A stretch of DNA of 64,000 nt from Monoglobus sp964617455 (GTDB lineage: Bacteria; Bacillota; Clostridia; Monoglobales; Monoglobaceae), in NCBI GenBank assembly GCA_964617455.1, contig CAZTYF010000001.1, positions 136,347 to 200,346 on the forward strand, written 5' to 3'. This document shows, piece after piece, positions 7,465 to 15,761 of this stretch. The translations under genes and the position numbers were made by a program. The notes under the pieces were generated by a model. That model worked only from the letters and a program-made list of their open reading frames with translations. It did no database searches and had not been told where the DNA came from. The stretch's first letter is position 1. Every line of letters begins with the position of its first letter.

Positions 7465-7493
7465 AGATATAATACCACAGCGGGCCCGAAAAA
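7465..7493 (-). promoter_or_regulatory. Promoter of the S24 repressor
   Basis: TTGATT, 17-base spacer (TTTCGGGCCCGCTGTGG), TATTAT on the minus strand, ending shortly before the AAAGGAGG of the repressor gene. Confidence 0.5.
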
Positions 7494-7614
7494 TCAACAG
7501 CAAACAACAAAATTCCCGTTATTTTTTATAAGAGCTTATTTTGGCTTTTCGGAAAATTTCCTATGCAAAAAGTTGCACAGAGGAAAAATAACAAAAAATA
7601 TGCAAAAAATTGTA

Positions 7615-7677
7615 TTGACAAACAAATTATTTGGTATATAATAGGAGGTACAATTCTCATAAAACCAAGTTATTTGT
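7615..7677 (+). promoter_or_regulatory. Promoter and probable repressor operators of the phage regulatory/terminase unit
   Basis: TTGACA (7615-7620), 16-base spacer, TATAAT (7637-7642). Two similar near-palindromic sites, ACAAATTATTTGGT (7622-7635, in the spacer) and ACCAAGTTATTTGT (7664-7677, just downstream), face each other as inverted copies. Binding of the divergently encoded repressor here would block transcription. The operator role is inferred from position and symmetry. Confidence 0.6.
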
Positions 7678-7706
7678 TAAACGTGTCAAGGAACGGAAGT
7701 GAAAAA

Positions 7707-7904
7707 ATGACTCATCCCGACATAAAATTCATCGAGCGCTACGGTTATCCGCCGGAAAGGCTCAGATACTCCCGCCCCGTGGGTGTCTGTCTCTGTTGCG
7801 GCAGCGATATATACGGCGGCTCATATGTCAAAAGTTTCGACGGGCTGTTCTGCGATATGGAGTGCTGTCACAACTACTACGAAATTGACAGCCGTGAGGA
7901 TTAG
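7707..7904 (+). CDS. Small cysteine-rich (zinc-binding-like) phage protein
   Basis: 65 residues, starting at an ATG with AAGGAACGG upstream. Six cysteines are arranged CLCCG near residue 32 and CDMECC near residue 54, so a small zinc ribbon is likely. It lies between the repressor and the ArpU-like regulator on the plus strand and probably shares their early transcript. No named family is recognised. Confidence 0.6.
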   Translation: MTHPDIKFIERYGYPPERLRYSRPVGVCLCCGSDIYGGSYVKSFDGLFCDMECCHNYYEIDSRED

Positions 7905-7968
7905 CGCATTCCCAAAATTATGGAATACGGGCAATTTTATTTAAGTAATTTTGAAAGGAGTGACCAAA

Positions 7969-8406
7969 ATGACATTCGAAAACACGGACCAGGTGAAGAA
8001 GTGGCTGAGGCAGCTTCCGTTGGCGAAGAAAGAGATGACGGCGAAGATTGAGCTCTATAACGATATTATTGCGGATTTTTCCCGATTTGACATATCGGAC
8101 AGGGAGATGGAGAAAATCTTGGGACACACCCCCGGGGAGAAAATTTCGACGGTTGAGAGATACAGGCAGAGTATAAAAGAGTCGAAGGATAAATTCGACG
8201 ATTTGACGGAGGATTGGGAGCAGCTTTCAAAGCGCCTTGACAGCGAGGAATTGACGGTTCTCACGGAGAGATATTTGAAGGGCAAGAGATGGACGGCCAT
8301 TGAGTTTGTTACCGACTACAGCCGCAGGCAGTGTTTCAGAATTATGGAGAGGGCTCTGAAGAAGCTGGTGGGCCAAAGAGTGAGAGGTGACGGCAATGCC
8401 CGATGA
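7969..8406 (+). CDS. ArpU/sigma-70 region 4-like phage transcription regulator
   Basis: 145 residues; the ATG at 7969 has AAAGGAG eight bases upstream. A helical N-terminal half ends in a helix-turn-helix: LTVLTERYLKGKRWTAIEFVTDYSRRQCFRIMERALKKL, which resembles region 4 of sigma factors and the ArpU family of late-gene regulators beside phage terminases. It is a good candidate for the factor acting at the GGCAC-N11-TATAAT promoters. Its stop overlaps the next start by 11 bases, so the two genes are translationally coupled. Confidence 0.7.
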   Translation: MTFENTDQVKKWLRQLPLAKKEMTAKIELYNDIIADFSRFDISDREMEKILGHTPGEKISTVERYRQSIKESKDKFDDLTEDWEQLSKRLDSEELTVLTERYLKGKRWTAIEFVTDYSRRQCFRIMERALKKLVGQRVRGDGNAR

Positions 8407-8596
8407 GGATTTCGAAAAAAACGAAGACTGCGGAAGGGAGGAGGCTCTGAGGAAATTGGCGGAGCTGGTAAATTGCGGAGACAAGCGGATTGAGCTCTCT
8501 TCCGCCAAAGAGCTTTTGACCCTTTTGGGTCTGCCCGAGAATTCTCCCCAAAGGCCCGCCCCGGAAAAACTGGAAGTGGAAATCAAAATCCTATGA
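8396..8596 (+). CDS. Small phage protein, possible terminase small subunit
   Basis: 66 residues, acidic, with one predicted helical segment (EEALRKLAELVNCGDKRIELSSAKELLTLLGL). It starts at an ATG inside the end of the ArpU-like gene with AGAGGTG upstream, and lies 30 bases before large terminase. The position is that of a small terminase subunit, but the sequence alone does not show a DNA-binding fold. Confidence 0.45.
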   Translation: MPDEDFEKNEDCGREEALRKLAELVNCGDKRIELSSAKELLTLLGLPENSPQRPAPEKLEVEIKIL

Positions 8597-8626
8597 GGCC
8601 GAAGGAGACAAGGGAGGGAGAAAAAG

Positions 8627-10015
8627 GTGAAATTCAAACTTCAAATAACCGAGACCCAGTATGAATTCATCAAAGCGGATGCGGACGAGGTGCTCTTCGG
8701 AGGTGCCGCGGGAGGCGGAAAGTCCTACGGCCAATTGGCGGATGCGCTGCTGTTTGCCCTGAAATATCCGGGCAGCTGCCAGCTCATTTTGCGCCGAACT
8801 TTTCCGGAGCTTGAACATTCCCTCATTATGAATTCCGTTTTGATATATCCCCCGGCCGTGTGCCGATATCGGGCCTCCGACAGAAAGTGGTTCTTTGCCA
8901 ACGGCTCAATAATCGAATTCGGCTACTGCGCCGCAGAGACCGATGTGCTCAGGTATCAGGGGGCGGAGTATGACATCGTTCGGTTTGACGAGCTGACCCA
9001 TTTCACCGAGAACCAATACACCTATCTCCTGTCTCGGGTGAGGGGCACCAACGGCTATCCCAAACAGGTCAAGTCCAGCACCAACCCGGGAGGCATAGGC
9101 CACAACTGGGTCAAAGCCCGATTTATCGACGGCGCCGCGGCGGGAGAGGTCCAAACCACGGATTTGGGCACAAAGCGGCTTTTCATTCCCTCCTTCGTTC
9201 GGGACAACAAGTTCCTGATGAACTCCGACGGGGAATATATAAACCGCCTGAAACAGCTCCCCGAAAACGAGAGGCGGGCCCTGCTCTACGGGGAGTGGGA
9301 CATATTCGACGGCCAGGTGTTCACCGAATGGCGCAACAACCGAAAGGGCTATGAAACCCGAAAATTCACCCATGTGATTGCGCCCTTTGAGATTCCTAAG
9401 GAGTGGCGCAGATATCGGGCCTTTGACTTCGGGTATTCCAAACCCTTCGCCGTGTCCTGGTATGCGGTGGACTATGACGGCAGGGTGTATAACTATCGGG
9501 AGCTCTACGGTTGCACGGAAAAGCCCGACACGGGTGTTCGGTGGACGGCGGAGAAAATCGCGGACAAGATTTTGGAGGCGGAAAAAGAGGAGCGGGACGC
9601 CGGGATAAAAATAACCGGCGTTGCCGACCCGGCCATATGGAATCCCACAGGCAGCTCGGACGGGAGCATTGCCGATATGATGGAGCGGAGGGGCGTGTAT
9701 TTCGAAAAGGGAAACAACAACCGCCTGGCAGGCAAAATGCAGGTCCATTTCCGCTTGGCTTTCGATGAGGAGGGGCTGCCCATGATATATTTCTTTGAGG
9801 GCAAATGCCCGGGAATCATCAGAACCCTGCCTCGGCTTTGCTATGATAAAACCAACCCGGAGGACGTGGACACCCGCCAGGAGGACCACCTCTATGACGC
9901 CCTGAAATATTTCCTCATGCTGAATCCCATCCCCCCGCGCCCCTCCGTCCCTCCAAAAGAGCCCGCGGAGATTTCTCCTCTGGCTCACACTCCCTTGAGC
10001 AGGTTTGTTTTGTGA
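8627..10015 (+). CDS. terL: Phage terminase large subunit (ATPase/nuclease)
   Basis: 462 residues, GTG start with GGGAGGGAG upstream. It is the DNA-packaging motor: an N-terminal ATPase with Walker A GGAAGGGKSYG (about residues 25-35) and Walker B YDIVRFDEL, and a C-terminal RNase H-like nuclease with FDFGYSKPFAV, VADPAIW and a final DHLYDALKYFL carrying acidic residues. Length and motif order are complete, so packaging activity is plausible. It is the last gene of island 1. Confidence 0.9.
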   Translation: MKFKLQITETQYEFIKADADEVLFGGAAGGGKSYGQLADALLFALKYPGSCQLILRRTFPELEHSLIMNSVLIYPPAVCRYRASDRKWFFANGSIIEFGYCAAETDVLRYQGAEYDIVRFDELTHFTENQYTYLLSRVRGTNGYPKQVKSSTNPGGIGHNWVKARFIDGAAAGEVQTTDLGTKRLFIPSFVRDNKFLMNSDGEYINRLKQLPENERRALLYGEWDIFDGQVFTEWRNNRKGYETRKFTHVIAPFEIPKEWRRYRAFDFGYSKPFAVSWYAVDYDGRVYNYRELYGCTEKPDTGVRWTAEKIADKILEAEKEERDAGIKITGVADPAIWNPTGSSDGSIADMMERRGVYFEKGNNNRLAGKMQVHFRLAFDEEGLPMIYFFEGKCPGIIRTLPRLCYDKTNPEDVDTRQEDHLYDALKYFLMLNPIPPRPSVPPKEPAEISPLAHTPLSRFVL

Positions 10016-10077
10016 TAAAGCATCCTGCGTGCCGTCCTTCATGCAGCCAAATCCCCCCAAAAATCCAAAAATCCCCC

Positions 10078-10106
10078 TTGACAAAAGGAGGGATAAGTAG
10101 TATAAT
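10078..10106 (+). promoter_or_regulatory. Consensus promoter of a short antisense RNA
   Basis: Perfect TTGACA (10078-10083), 17-base spacer and perfect TATAAT (10101-10106). It has no gene with a ribosome site downstream, only a 100-base transcript ending at a strong terminator. Such strength is typical of type I antitoxin RNAs. Confidence 0.8.
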
Positions 10107-10112
10107 CCGAAT

Positions 10113-10211
10113 ATAAAAGGGGAGTGGCGGAACGTAAGAACGGTTTGCCGCTTCGAGGTTGAATAAACAACCGCCTAAGCTTGCAAAACTTTAAAAGGCG
10201 GTTGTTTTTTT
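10113..10211 (+). ncRNA. Putative type I antitoxin RNA
   Basis: A transcript of roughly 100 bases from the consensus promoter to the terminator at 10165-10211. Its 3' part is complementary to the 3' end of the mRNA for the small hydrophobic peptide encoded on the opposite strand (10210-10290), because both would read into the same hairpin. This is the arrangement of txpA/RatA and bsrG-type pairs in Bacillus and of prophage pairs in Clostridioides. Confidence 0.55.
10165..10211. terminator. Bidirectional terminator of the toxin-antitoxin pair
   Basis: Arms AAACAACCGCCT (10165-10176) and AGGCGGTTGTTT (10196-10207) with a T run on the plus strand. On the minus strand the hairpin is followed by TTTATT. 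Confidence 0.8.
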
Positions 10212-10290
10212 AATACACATTTCGTGTATATAGCACTATAATTAAAAAAATTACGAGCGCAATGAAAAATTTCAAATTAAAATTCTTCAT
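10210..10290 (-). CDS. Putative type I toxin, 26-residue membrane peptide
   Basis: A short frame with an ideal AAGGAGG eight bases before the ATG at 10290. The peptide starts MKNFNLKFF, has a hydrophobic core IALVIFLIIVLY and ends TRNVY, so one membrane helix with a basic N-terminus. Upstream, TCCTTC can pair with the GAAGGA of the ribosome site around a stable AAACACG/CGTGTTT stem, as in toxin mRNAs whose translation is masked. A strong convergent RNA overlaps its 3' end. A promoter is not obvious because repeat cluster B lies just upstream. Toxicity is inferred, not shown. Confidence 0.6.
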   Translation of the reverse strand: MKNFNLKFFIALVIFLIIVLYTRNVY

Positions 10291-10344
10291 ATGCATCACC
10301 TCCTTCGGATTATCTTAAACACGAATTACGTGTTTAGAAGGATG

Positions 10345-10478
10345 GTGAAGCAGCATCGTCGGAACACGCCTTTTAGCTCGTTTCCTCGCAAGCGAGAAAA
10401 GCTTCGCCTTTCCGGCGGTTCCTCCTCTTCCCGCAAAGTGCACTTCGTTGGCGCTTTGCGGGAGACCCAAATGGGCCT
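10345..10478. repeat. Palindromic repeat cluster B
   Basis: One full unit of the modular family: hairpin 1 with CTCGC-AA-GCGAG, hairpin 2 CGCC..GGCG, and hairpin 3 with arms CCCGCAAAG/CTTTGCGGG. The last arms differ from cluster A at both sides so that pairing is kept. It lies upstream of the putative toxin gene. From 10480 to 10655 nothing further is recognised. Confidence 0.85.
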
Positions 10479-10658
10479 TTTAGATCGTCGCATTTTATTT
10501 GCGCCGAAATACTCCCCCGCATGAGAAAGTCTCAGGCTAACGACACAAACGTCGCTATGGTCATTATACGGCATTATCCGTACAATTACAAGTTAAATTT
10601 TGGTTACAAGATGGTGCTTCATTGAAATCCGCCCTTTGAAAGAGGCCGAAAACTTCGA

Positions 10659-10695
10659 AAAAAAAACAGCCCCGCGTTTGCGTCGGCTGTTTTTT
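10659..10695 (-). terminator. Terminator of tRNA-Ser
   Basis: Inverted repeat with AAACAGCC and GGCTGTTT arms and T runs on both strands, placed directly after the 3' end of tRNA-Ser on the minus strand. Confidence 0.7.
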
Positions 10696-10698
10696 ATA

Positions 10699-10787
10699 TG
10701 GCGGACGGGGTGGGATTCGAACCCACGTGCCGTTTCCGACAAACTGATTTCGAGTCAGCCCCGTTATGACCGCTTCGATACCCGTCC
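10699..10787 (-). tRNA. tRNA-Ser (CGA)
   Basis: 89 bases including the encoded CCA. Acceptor GGACGGG pairs with CCCGTCC, discriminator G. The anticodon loop CTCGAAA gives anticodon CGA (serine, codon UCG), there is a long variable arm as in class II tRNAs, and the T arm is GTGGG-TTCGAAT-CCCAC. Its 3' end faces phage island 1. Confidence 0.95.
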
Positions 10788-10804
10788 GCATTTGCACGCT
10801 TAAC

Positions 10805-10833
10805 ATATTATCATATATAGGCCGCATTTGCAA
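10805..10833 (-). promoter_or_regulatory. Promoter of tRNA-Ser
   Basis: TTGCAA (10833-10828), 17-base spacer, TAATAT (10810-10805) on the minus strand, 18 bases before the tRNA 5' end. Confidence 0.5.
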
Positions 10834-10891
10834 GTCTTTTTTTGAAAAACGGAGAACAAATTAAATTTGGGGAAATTTTTATAAATTTTCC

Positions 10892-10920
10892 TTGCATATT
10901 TTCTTCTATTTTGTTATAAT
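10892..10920 (+). promoter_or_regulatory. Promoter of the iron-sulfur scaffold/GGGtGRT operon
   Basis: TTGCAT (10892-10897), 17 bases, TATAAT (10915-10920), about 80 bases before the first start codon. Confidence 0.65.
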
Positions 10921-11000
10921 TGTCGGAGAGAACGGTTTTGGTCGAATTGATTACGGTTGAATTCGAAAATCGTGCCACGAAATATGAAAGGAGCAAACAT

Positions 11001-11693
11001 ATGAAGTATTCAAGTGAAGTAGAAGCGATGTGTCCTTTGGCAAAAGGAGCATATCACGGACCTGCGCCGATTCCCCAGGAGGGAAAATGGACGCAGGTTA
11101 AGGAAGTCGGCGATGTTTCCGGTTTGACTCACGGTATCGGCTGGTGTGCGCCTCAGCAGGGCACCTGCAAGCTGACATTGAATGTTAAGGACGGCATTAT
11201 TCAGGAAGCGCTCATCGAGACCATCGGCTGCAGCGGTATGACTCATTCCGCCGCAATGGCTGCCGAGATACTCATCGGCAAGACCATATTGGAGGCCCTC
11301 AACACGGACTTGGTTTGCGACGCCATCAACACGGCCATGCGGGAGCTGTTTTTGCAAATAGTATACGGCCGCAGCCAGACCGCCTTCTCGGAGGACGGAC
11401 TGCCCATCGGAGCGGGACTTGAGGATTTGGGCAAGGGCCTGCGCAGCCAAATCGGCACCACATATGCCACCCTGAAAAAAGGACCGAGATATCTGGAATT
11501 GGCCGAGGGATATATCACGGAAATCGCCGTTGACAAGGACGACACCATAATCGGCTACAAATTTGTCCACATAGGCAAAATGATGGAAATGATTAAAGAC
11601 GGAATGGACGCCAACGAAGCCGTTAAAAAGGCCAGCGGCCAATACGGCCGGGTTGACGATGCGGACAGGCTTATAGATCCGCGCCACGAATAA
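11001..11693 (+). CDS. NifU-like iron-sulfur cluster assembly scaffold partner of GGGtGRT protein
   Basis: 230 residues; the ATG at 11001 has AAAGGAG upstream. The core (GTCKLTLNVKDGIIQEALIETIGCSGMTHSAAMAAEILIGKT) resembles a NifU/IscU-type scaffold, with cysteines in WCAPQQGTC, IGCSG and LVCDA able to hold a cluster. It always seems to be paired with a GGGtGRT gene in anaerobic Bacillota, as here (18 bases apart). The actual substrate is unknown; the scaffold role follows from family resemblance. Confidence 0.7.
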   Translation: MKYSSEVEAMCPLAKGAYHGPAPIPQEGKWTQVKEVGDVSGLTHGIGWCAPQQGTCKLTLNVKDGIIQEALIETIGCSGMTHSAAMAAEILIGKTILEALNTDLVCDAINTAMRELFLQIVYGRSQTAFSEDGLPIGAGLEDLGKGLRSQIGTTYATLKKGPRYLELAEGYITEIAVDKDDTIIGYKFVHIGKMMEMIKDGMDANEAVKKASGQYGRVDDADRLIDPRHE

Positions 11694-11711
11694 GATAGGA
11701 GGAATCGAGAT

Positions 11712-12719
11712 ATGGCTTTATTTGAGAGTTATGAGAGAAGAATTGACCAAATCAATGGGGAGCTTCAAAAACACGGAATTTCTTCTATTGAGGAGGCAAA
11801 GCAAATTTGCGACGAAAAAGGCGTCGATGCCTATAACATAGTCAGAGGCATTCAGCCCATTTGCTTTGAAAATGCCTGCTGGGCCTATACGGTAGGTGCC
11901 GCCATTGCCATCAAAGACGGAGTCAAGACCGCTGCGGATGCGGCGGAGAAAATAGGCTTGGGCCTTCAGTCCTTCTGTATCCCGGGCAGCGTTGCCGACG
12001 ACAGAAAGGTTGGTTTGGGCCACGGAAATTTGGGCGCAAGACTCCTGAGAGAGGAGACCAAGTGCTTTGCATTTTTGGCGGGACATGAGTCCTTCGCCGC
12101 GGCGGAAGGCGCCATAGGCCTCGCCCGAAGCGCCAACAAGGCCCGCAAAGAGGATTTGAGAGTAATCCTCAACGGCCTCGGCAAGGACGCCGCCCAGATA
12201 ATTTCCCGAATCAACGGTTTCACCTATGTCCGCACCCAATTTGACTACTACACCGGTGAGGTTAAGATTGTGGAAGAGATTGCCTACTCGGACGGTGAGC
12301 GCTCCAAGGTTCGCTGCTACGGCGCGGACGATGTTCGGGAGGGCGTTGCCATCATGCACCTTGAGGGCGTTGACGTGTCCATCACGGGCAACTCCACCAA
12401 CCCCACAAGATTCCAGCATCCTGTGGCGGGCACATATAAAAAAGAGTGCATAGAGCAGGGCAAGAAGTACTTCTCCGTTGCCAGCGGCGGCGGCACGGGC
12501 AGAACGCTCCATCCCGACAATATGGCGGCGGGCCCCGCTTCCTACGGTATGACCGACACAATGGGAAGAATGCACAGCGACGCTCAATTCGCAGGCTCCT
12601 CCTCCGTTCCCGCCCATGTTGAAATGATGGGCTTGATAGGTATGGGCAACAACCCCATGGTGGGCGCCACGGTGGCTGTGGCAGTTGCGGTGGAAGAGGC
12701 CATGAAACAATCGAAATAA
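11712..12719 (+). CDS. GGGtGRT family protein
   Basis: 335 residues. The family signature appears as SGGGTGRTLHPDNMAAGPASYGMTDT near residue 260. Other blocks are GLGLQSFCIPGSVADDRKVGLGHGNLGA and AGHESFAAAEGAIGLARSANKAR. The family has no established function; constant pairing with the iron-sulfur scaffold upstream suggests a role with a metal cluster. It shares an operon with that gene and ends at a clear terminator. Confidence 0.9.
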   Translation: MALFESYERRIDQINGELQKHGISSIEEAKQICDEKGVDAYNIVRGIQPICFENACWAYTVGAAIAIKDGVKTAADAAEKIGLGLQSFCIPGSVADDRKVGLGHGNLGARLLREETKCFAFLAGHESFAAAEGAIGLARSANKARKEDLRVILNGLGKDAAQIISRINGFTYVRTQFDYYTGEVKIVEEIAYSDGERSKVRCYGADDVREGVAIMHLEGVDVSITGNSTNPTRFQHPVAGTYKKECIEQGKKYFSVASGGGTGRTLHPDNMAAGPASYGMTDTMGRMHSDAQFAGSSSVPAHVEMMGLIGMGNNPMVGATVAVAVAVEEAMKQSK

Positions 12720-12746
12720 AATCGGGCATTATAAAGAAGATCGAAA

Positions 12747-12785
12747 AAAATACCAAAGGGCATCGGCTCTTTGGTATTTTGCTTT
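12747..12785 (+). terminator. Terminator after the GGGtGRT gene
   Basis: Arms AAAATACCAAAG and CTTTGGTATTTT with a 9-base loop, followed by GCTTTTT. Confidence 0.8.
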
Positions 12786-12853
12786 TTGATATTTAATTCC
12801 GTAATTCGCGGAGTCCGCCTTCCGAATCGAACCCGAATTCGGGACAGACTCCC

Positions 12854-15703
12854 TCAGGCTTTTCTTCCGGGTTTTTTGAGGCACTCCTTCAAGAACATAC
12901 CGGTATAGGATTTCTCGCATTTGGCCACCTTTTCCGGAGTTCCGCAGGCCACCAGGAAGCCCCCTGCGTCTCCTCCCTCCGGGCCCAAATCGATTATATA
13001 GTCGGCGGTTTTGATAACATCCAAATTGTGCTCTATGACCACCACGGTGTTTCCCGCATCCACCAGTTTCTGCAGCACATCAATCAGCATATGGACGTCG
13101 GCGGTATGGAGGCCGGTGGTGGGCTCATCCAGGATATAGATGGTCTTGCCGGTGCTGCGGCGGCTCAGTTCCGTGGCCAGCTTGACCCGCTGGGCCTCGC
13201 CTCCCGACAGGGTGGTGGAGGGCTGGCCGATTTTTATGTATCCCAATCCCACATCGAACATGGTTTGGAGCTTGCGGCGGATTTTGGGCACGTTTTCAAA
13301 AAATTCGCATCCCTCTTCCACCGTCATTTCCAAAACCTCGTGGATATTTTTGCCCTTGTATTTGACCTCAAGGGTTTCTCGGTTATAGCGTTTTCCGCCG
13401 CAGACTTCGCAGGGCACATACACATCGGGGAGAAAGTGCATTTCGATTTTTATGATACCGTCTCCCGTGCAGGCTTCGCATCTGCCCCCCCGCACATTGA
13501 AACTGAATCGGCCCGATTTGTAGCCTCGGGCTTTGGCCTCTTTGGTGGTTGCAAACAAATCCCGTATATCGGCAAAAAGGCCGGTATAGGTGGCGGGGTT
13601 GCTGCGGGGAGTCCGCCCTATGGGGGATTGGTCGATGTCGATAACCTTGTCCAAGAATTCGGTTCCCTTCATGCTTGTGAACTTTCCCGGGTGCTTCTTT
13701 GAGTGATTCAGCACGTTGGACAGGTGCTTGTATAATATCTCATTCACAAAGGAGCTTTTGCCGCTGCCGGACACACCGGTCACACAGGTAAAGGTGCCCA
13801 GGGGGATTTTTATATTGATGTTTTTCAGGTTGTTTTCACGGCAGCCCCGAATTTCCAGCTTGTTTCCGCTGCCCTTTCTCCGCTTTTTGGGGACGGGAAT
13901 AAAGCACTCTCCCGACAGATATTTGCCCGTGACGGATTCCTTGCAGGCCATAATGTCTTCGGGAGTTCCCGAGGCCACCACCTCTCCCCCGTGGATTCCC
14001 GCTCCGGGGCCTATGTCGATAACATGGTCCGCGGAGAGAATAGTCTCCTCGTCGTGTTCCACCACAATCAGGGTATTCCCCAAATCCCGCAGTTCCTTCA
14101 GGGTTTCGATAAGTTTGGCATTGTCCCGCTGGTGGAGGCCTATGCTGGGCTCGTCGAGTATATACACGACTCCCATCAGGCTTGAGCCGATTTGGGTGGC
14201 CAGGCGGATTCTCTGGGCCTCGCCGCCGCTGAGGGTTCCCGCGCTTCGGGAGAGCCGAAGGTATTCAAGACCCACATCCCCCAAAAACTTCAGGCGGTCG
14301 CAGATTTCCTTCATAACCTGCCTTGCGATATGCCTTTCCCTTTCGCTCAAATCGTCGGTCAGGTTTTTGAAAAAGTCATAGGCCTCCGATATGGACATAT
14401 CCGTCACCTGGCTTATATTCAGACCCTTCACGGTGACGGCCAGGGATTCGGGTTTCAGGCGGGTTCCCCCGCAGACGGGGCAGGGCATATTCACCATATA
14501 GCTTTCGATTTCGCTTTTTACCCATTCGGATGTGGTCTCCTCGTGGCGGCGGTTTAGGTTATTCACAATTCCCTCAAACCGAGCGTACTGATAGCCTTTT
14601 GAGTATTTGCTGTTGTAGGTGAGCTTGATTTTTTCGCCCTTTGTGCCATACAGGAGAATATCAACAATCTCCTCGGGCAAATCCTTTATGGGTGTGTCCA
14701 GACTGAAACCGTACCTTTCGGAAAGGCCCGAATAGTACATACTCGCCACCGAGTTTTTGTCCGCATTGCTCCAGCCCGTTGCGCATATTGCCCCTTCGTT
14801 TACGGACAGACTTTTGTCGGGGATTATACGGTCCGGGTCGATTTTCACTATCCGTCCCAAGCCCGAGCATTCCGGGCAGGCCCCGTAGGGAGTGTTGAAA
14901 GAGAACATTCGGGGAGTCAGTTCCTCTATGTTGATTCCGCAGTCCTCGCAGGCGTAGTTTTGGGAAAACCTGAGCTCCTCTCCGCCGATTATGTCAACGG
15001 TCACAAGGCCCCTGCCCATATTCAGGGCAATTTCCAAAGAGTCCGCCAGCCGTTTGTTCATTCCCTCTTTTATGATGAGCCTGTCGACGATTATGTCGAT
15101 GTTGTGTTTCTTTTGCTTGTCCAGGCGGATTTCCATATCGGTAATCTCCACGGTGGTGCCGTCTATGCGGGCCCGCACATAGCCGTTTTTTCGGGCGTCG
15201 TCGAAGGTTTTCGTATACTCCCCTTTTCTGCCCCGAACCACCGGAGCCATTATTTGGATTTTCGTCCTTTCGGGCAGGGCTGCCACCGCATCCACAATCT
15301 GGTCTATGGACTGGGGCTTAATCTCCTTGCCGCATTTGGGGCAGTGAGGGATACCTATGTGGGCATACAAAAGCCGAATATAGTCATAGACTTCCGTAAC
15401 CGTCCCCACCGTGGAACGGGGATTTCGGGAAGTGGTCTTTTGGTCGATGGAAATGGCGGGGGACAGGCCCTCGATGGACTCCACATCCGGTTTGTCCATT
15501 TGGCCCAAAAACATTCGGGCATAGGCGGAGAGGGACTCCACATACCGCCTCTGGCCCTCCGCATAGATGGTGTCGAAAGCCAGGGAGGACTTTCCCGAGC
15601 CGCTGAGCCCCGTCAGGACCACCAGCTTGTCCCGTGGGATTTCCACGTTGATTTTCTTCAGATTGTTTTCGCTTGCGCCTTTTACGACTATGCTTTTGTT
15701 CAT
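12854..15703 (-). CDS. uvrA: Excinuclease ABC subunit A
   Basis: 949 residues, normal length. UvrA is the damage-sensing ATPase of nucleotide excision repair. Two ABC modules are visible: Walker A GLSGSGKSSLAF (about residue 31) and GVSGSGKSSFVNE (about 640), each with LSGGEAQR signatures and DEP Walker B motifs. Zinc knuckles are CPKCGKEI, CEDCGINIEE..CPECSGLG and CPVCGGTR. The start is the ATG at 15703 giving MNKSIVVKGASENNLK. It lies 58 bases after uvrB in the same operon. Confidence 0.98.
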   Translation of the reverse strand: MNKSIVVKGASENNLKKINVEIPRDKLVVLTGLSGSGKSSLAFDTIYAEGQRRYVESLSAYARMFLGQMDKPDVESIEGLSPAISIDQKTTSRNPRSTVGTVTEVYDYIRLLYAHIGIPHCPKCGKEIKPQSIDQIVDAVAALPERTKIQIMAPVVRGRKGEYTKTFDDARKNGYVRARIDGTTVEITDMEIRLDKQKKHNIDIIVDRLIIKEGMNKRLADSLEIALNMGRGLVTVDIIGGEELRFSQNYACEDCGINIEELTPRMFSFNTPYGACPECSGLGRIVKIDPDRIIPDKSLSVNEGAICATGWSNADKNSVASMYYSGLSERYGFSLDTPIKDLPEEIVDILLYGTKGEKIKLTYNSKYSKGYQYARFEGIVNNLNRRHEETTSEWVKSEIESYMVNMPCPVCGGTRLKPESLAVTVKGLNISQVTDMSISEAYDFFKNLTDDLSERERHIARQVMKEICDRLKFLGDVGLEYLRLSRSAGTLSGGEAQRIRLATQIGSSLMGVVYILDEPSIGLHQRDNAKLIETLKELRDLGNTLIVVEHDEETILSADHVIDIGPGAGIHGGEVVASGTPEDIMACKESVTGKYLSGECFIPVPKKRRKGSGNKLEIRGCRENNLKNINIKIPLGTFTCVTGVSGSGKSSFVNEILYKHLSNVLNHSKKHPGKFTSMKGTEFLDKVIDIDQSPIGRTPRSNPATYTGLFADIRDLFATTKEAKARGYKSGRFSFNVRGGRCEACTGDGIIKIEMHFLPDVYVPCEVCGGKRYNRETLEVKYKGKNIHEVLEMTVEEGCEFFENVPKIRRKLQTMFDVGLGYIKIGQPSTTLSGGEAQRVKLATELSRRSTGKTIYILDEPTTGLHTADVHMLIDVLQKLVDAGNTVVVIEHNLDVIKTADYIIDLGPEGGDAGGFLVACGTPEKVAKCEKSYTGMFLKECLKKPGRKA

Positions 15704-15761
15704 GATTTTCTCCCGATTTGATTTATTTGAAAAGCCCGGTTTCGGGGCAATTCGCCCCTCG

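Noticed and set aside
10699..10787. tRNA-Ser as the integration site of phage island 1
   Set aside because: Its 3' end faces the island, but no copy of the tRNA end was found at the left border (2780-2895) and no integrase is present.
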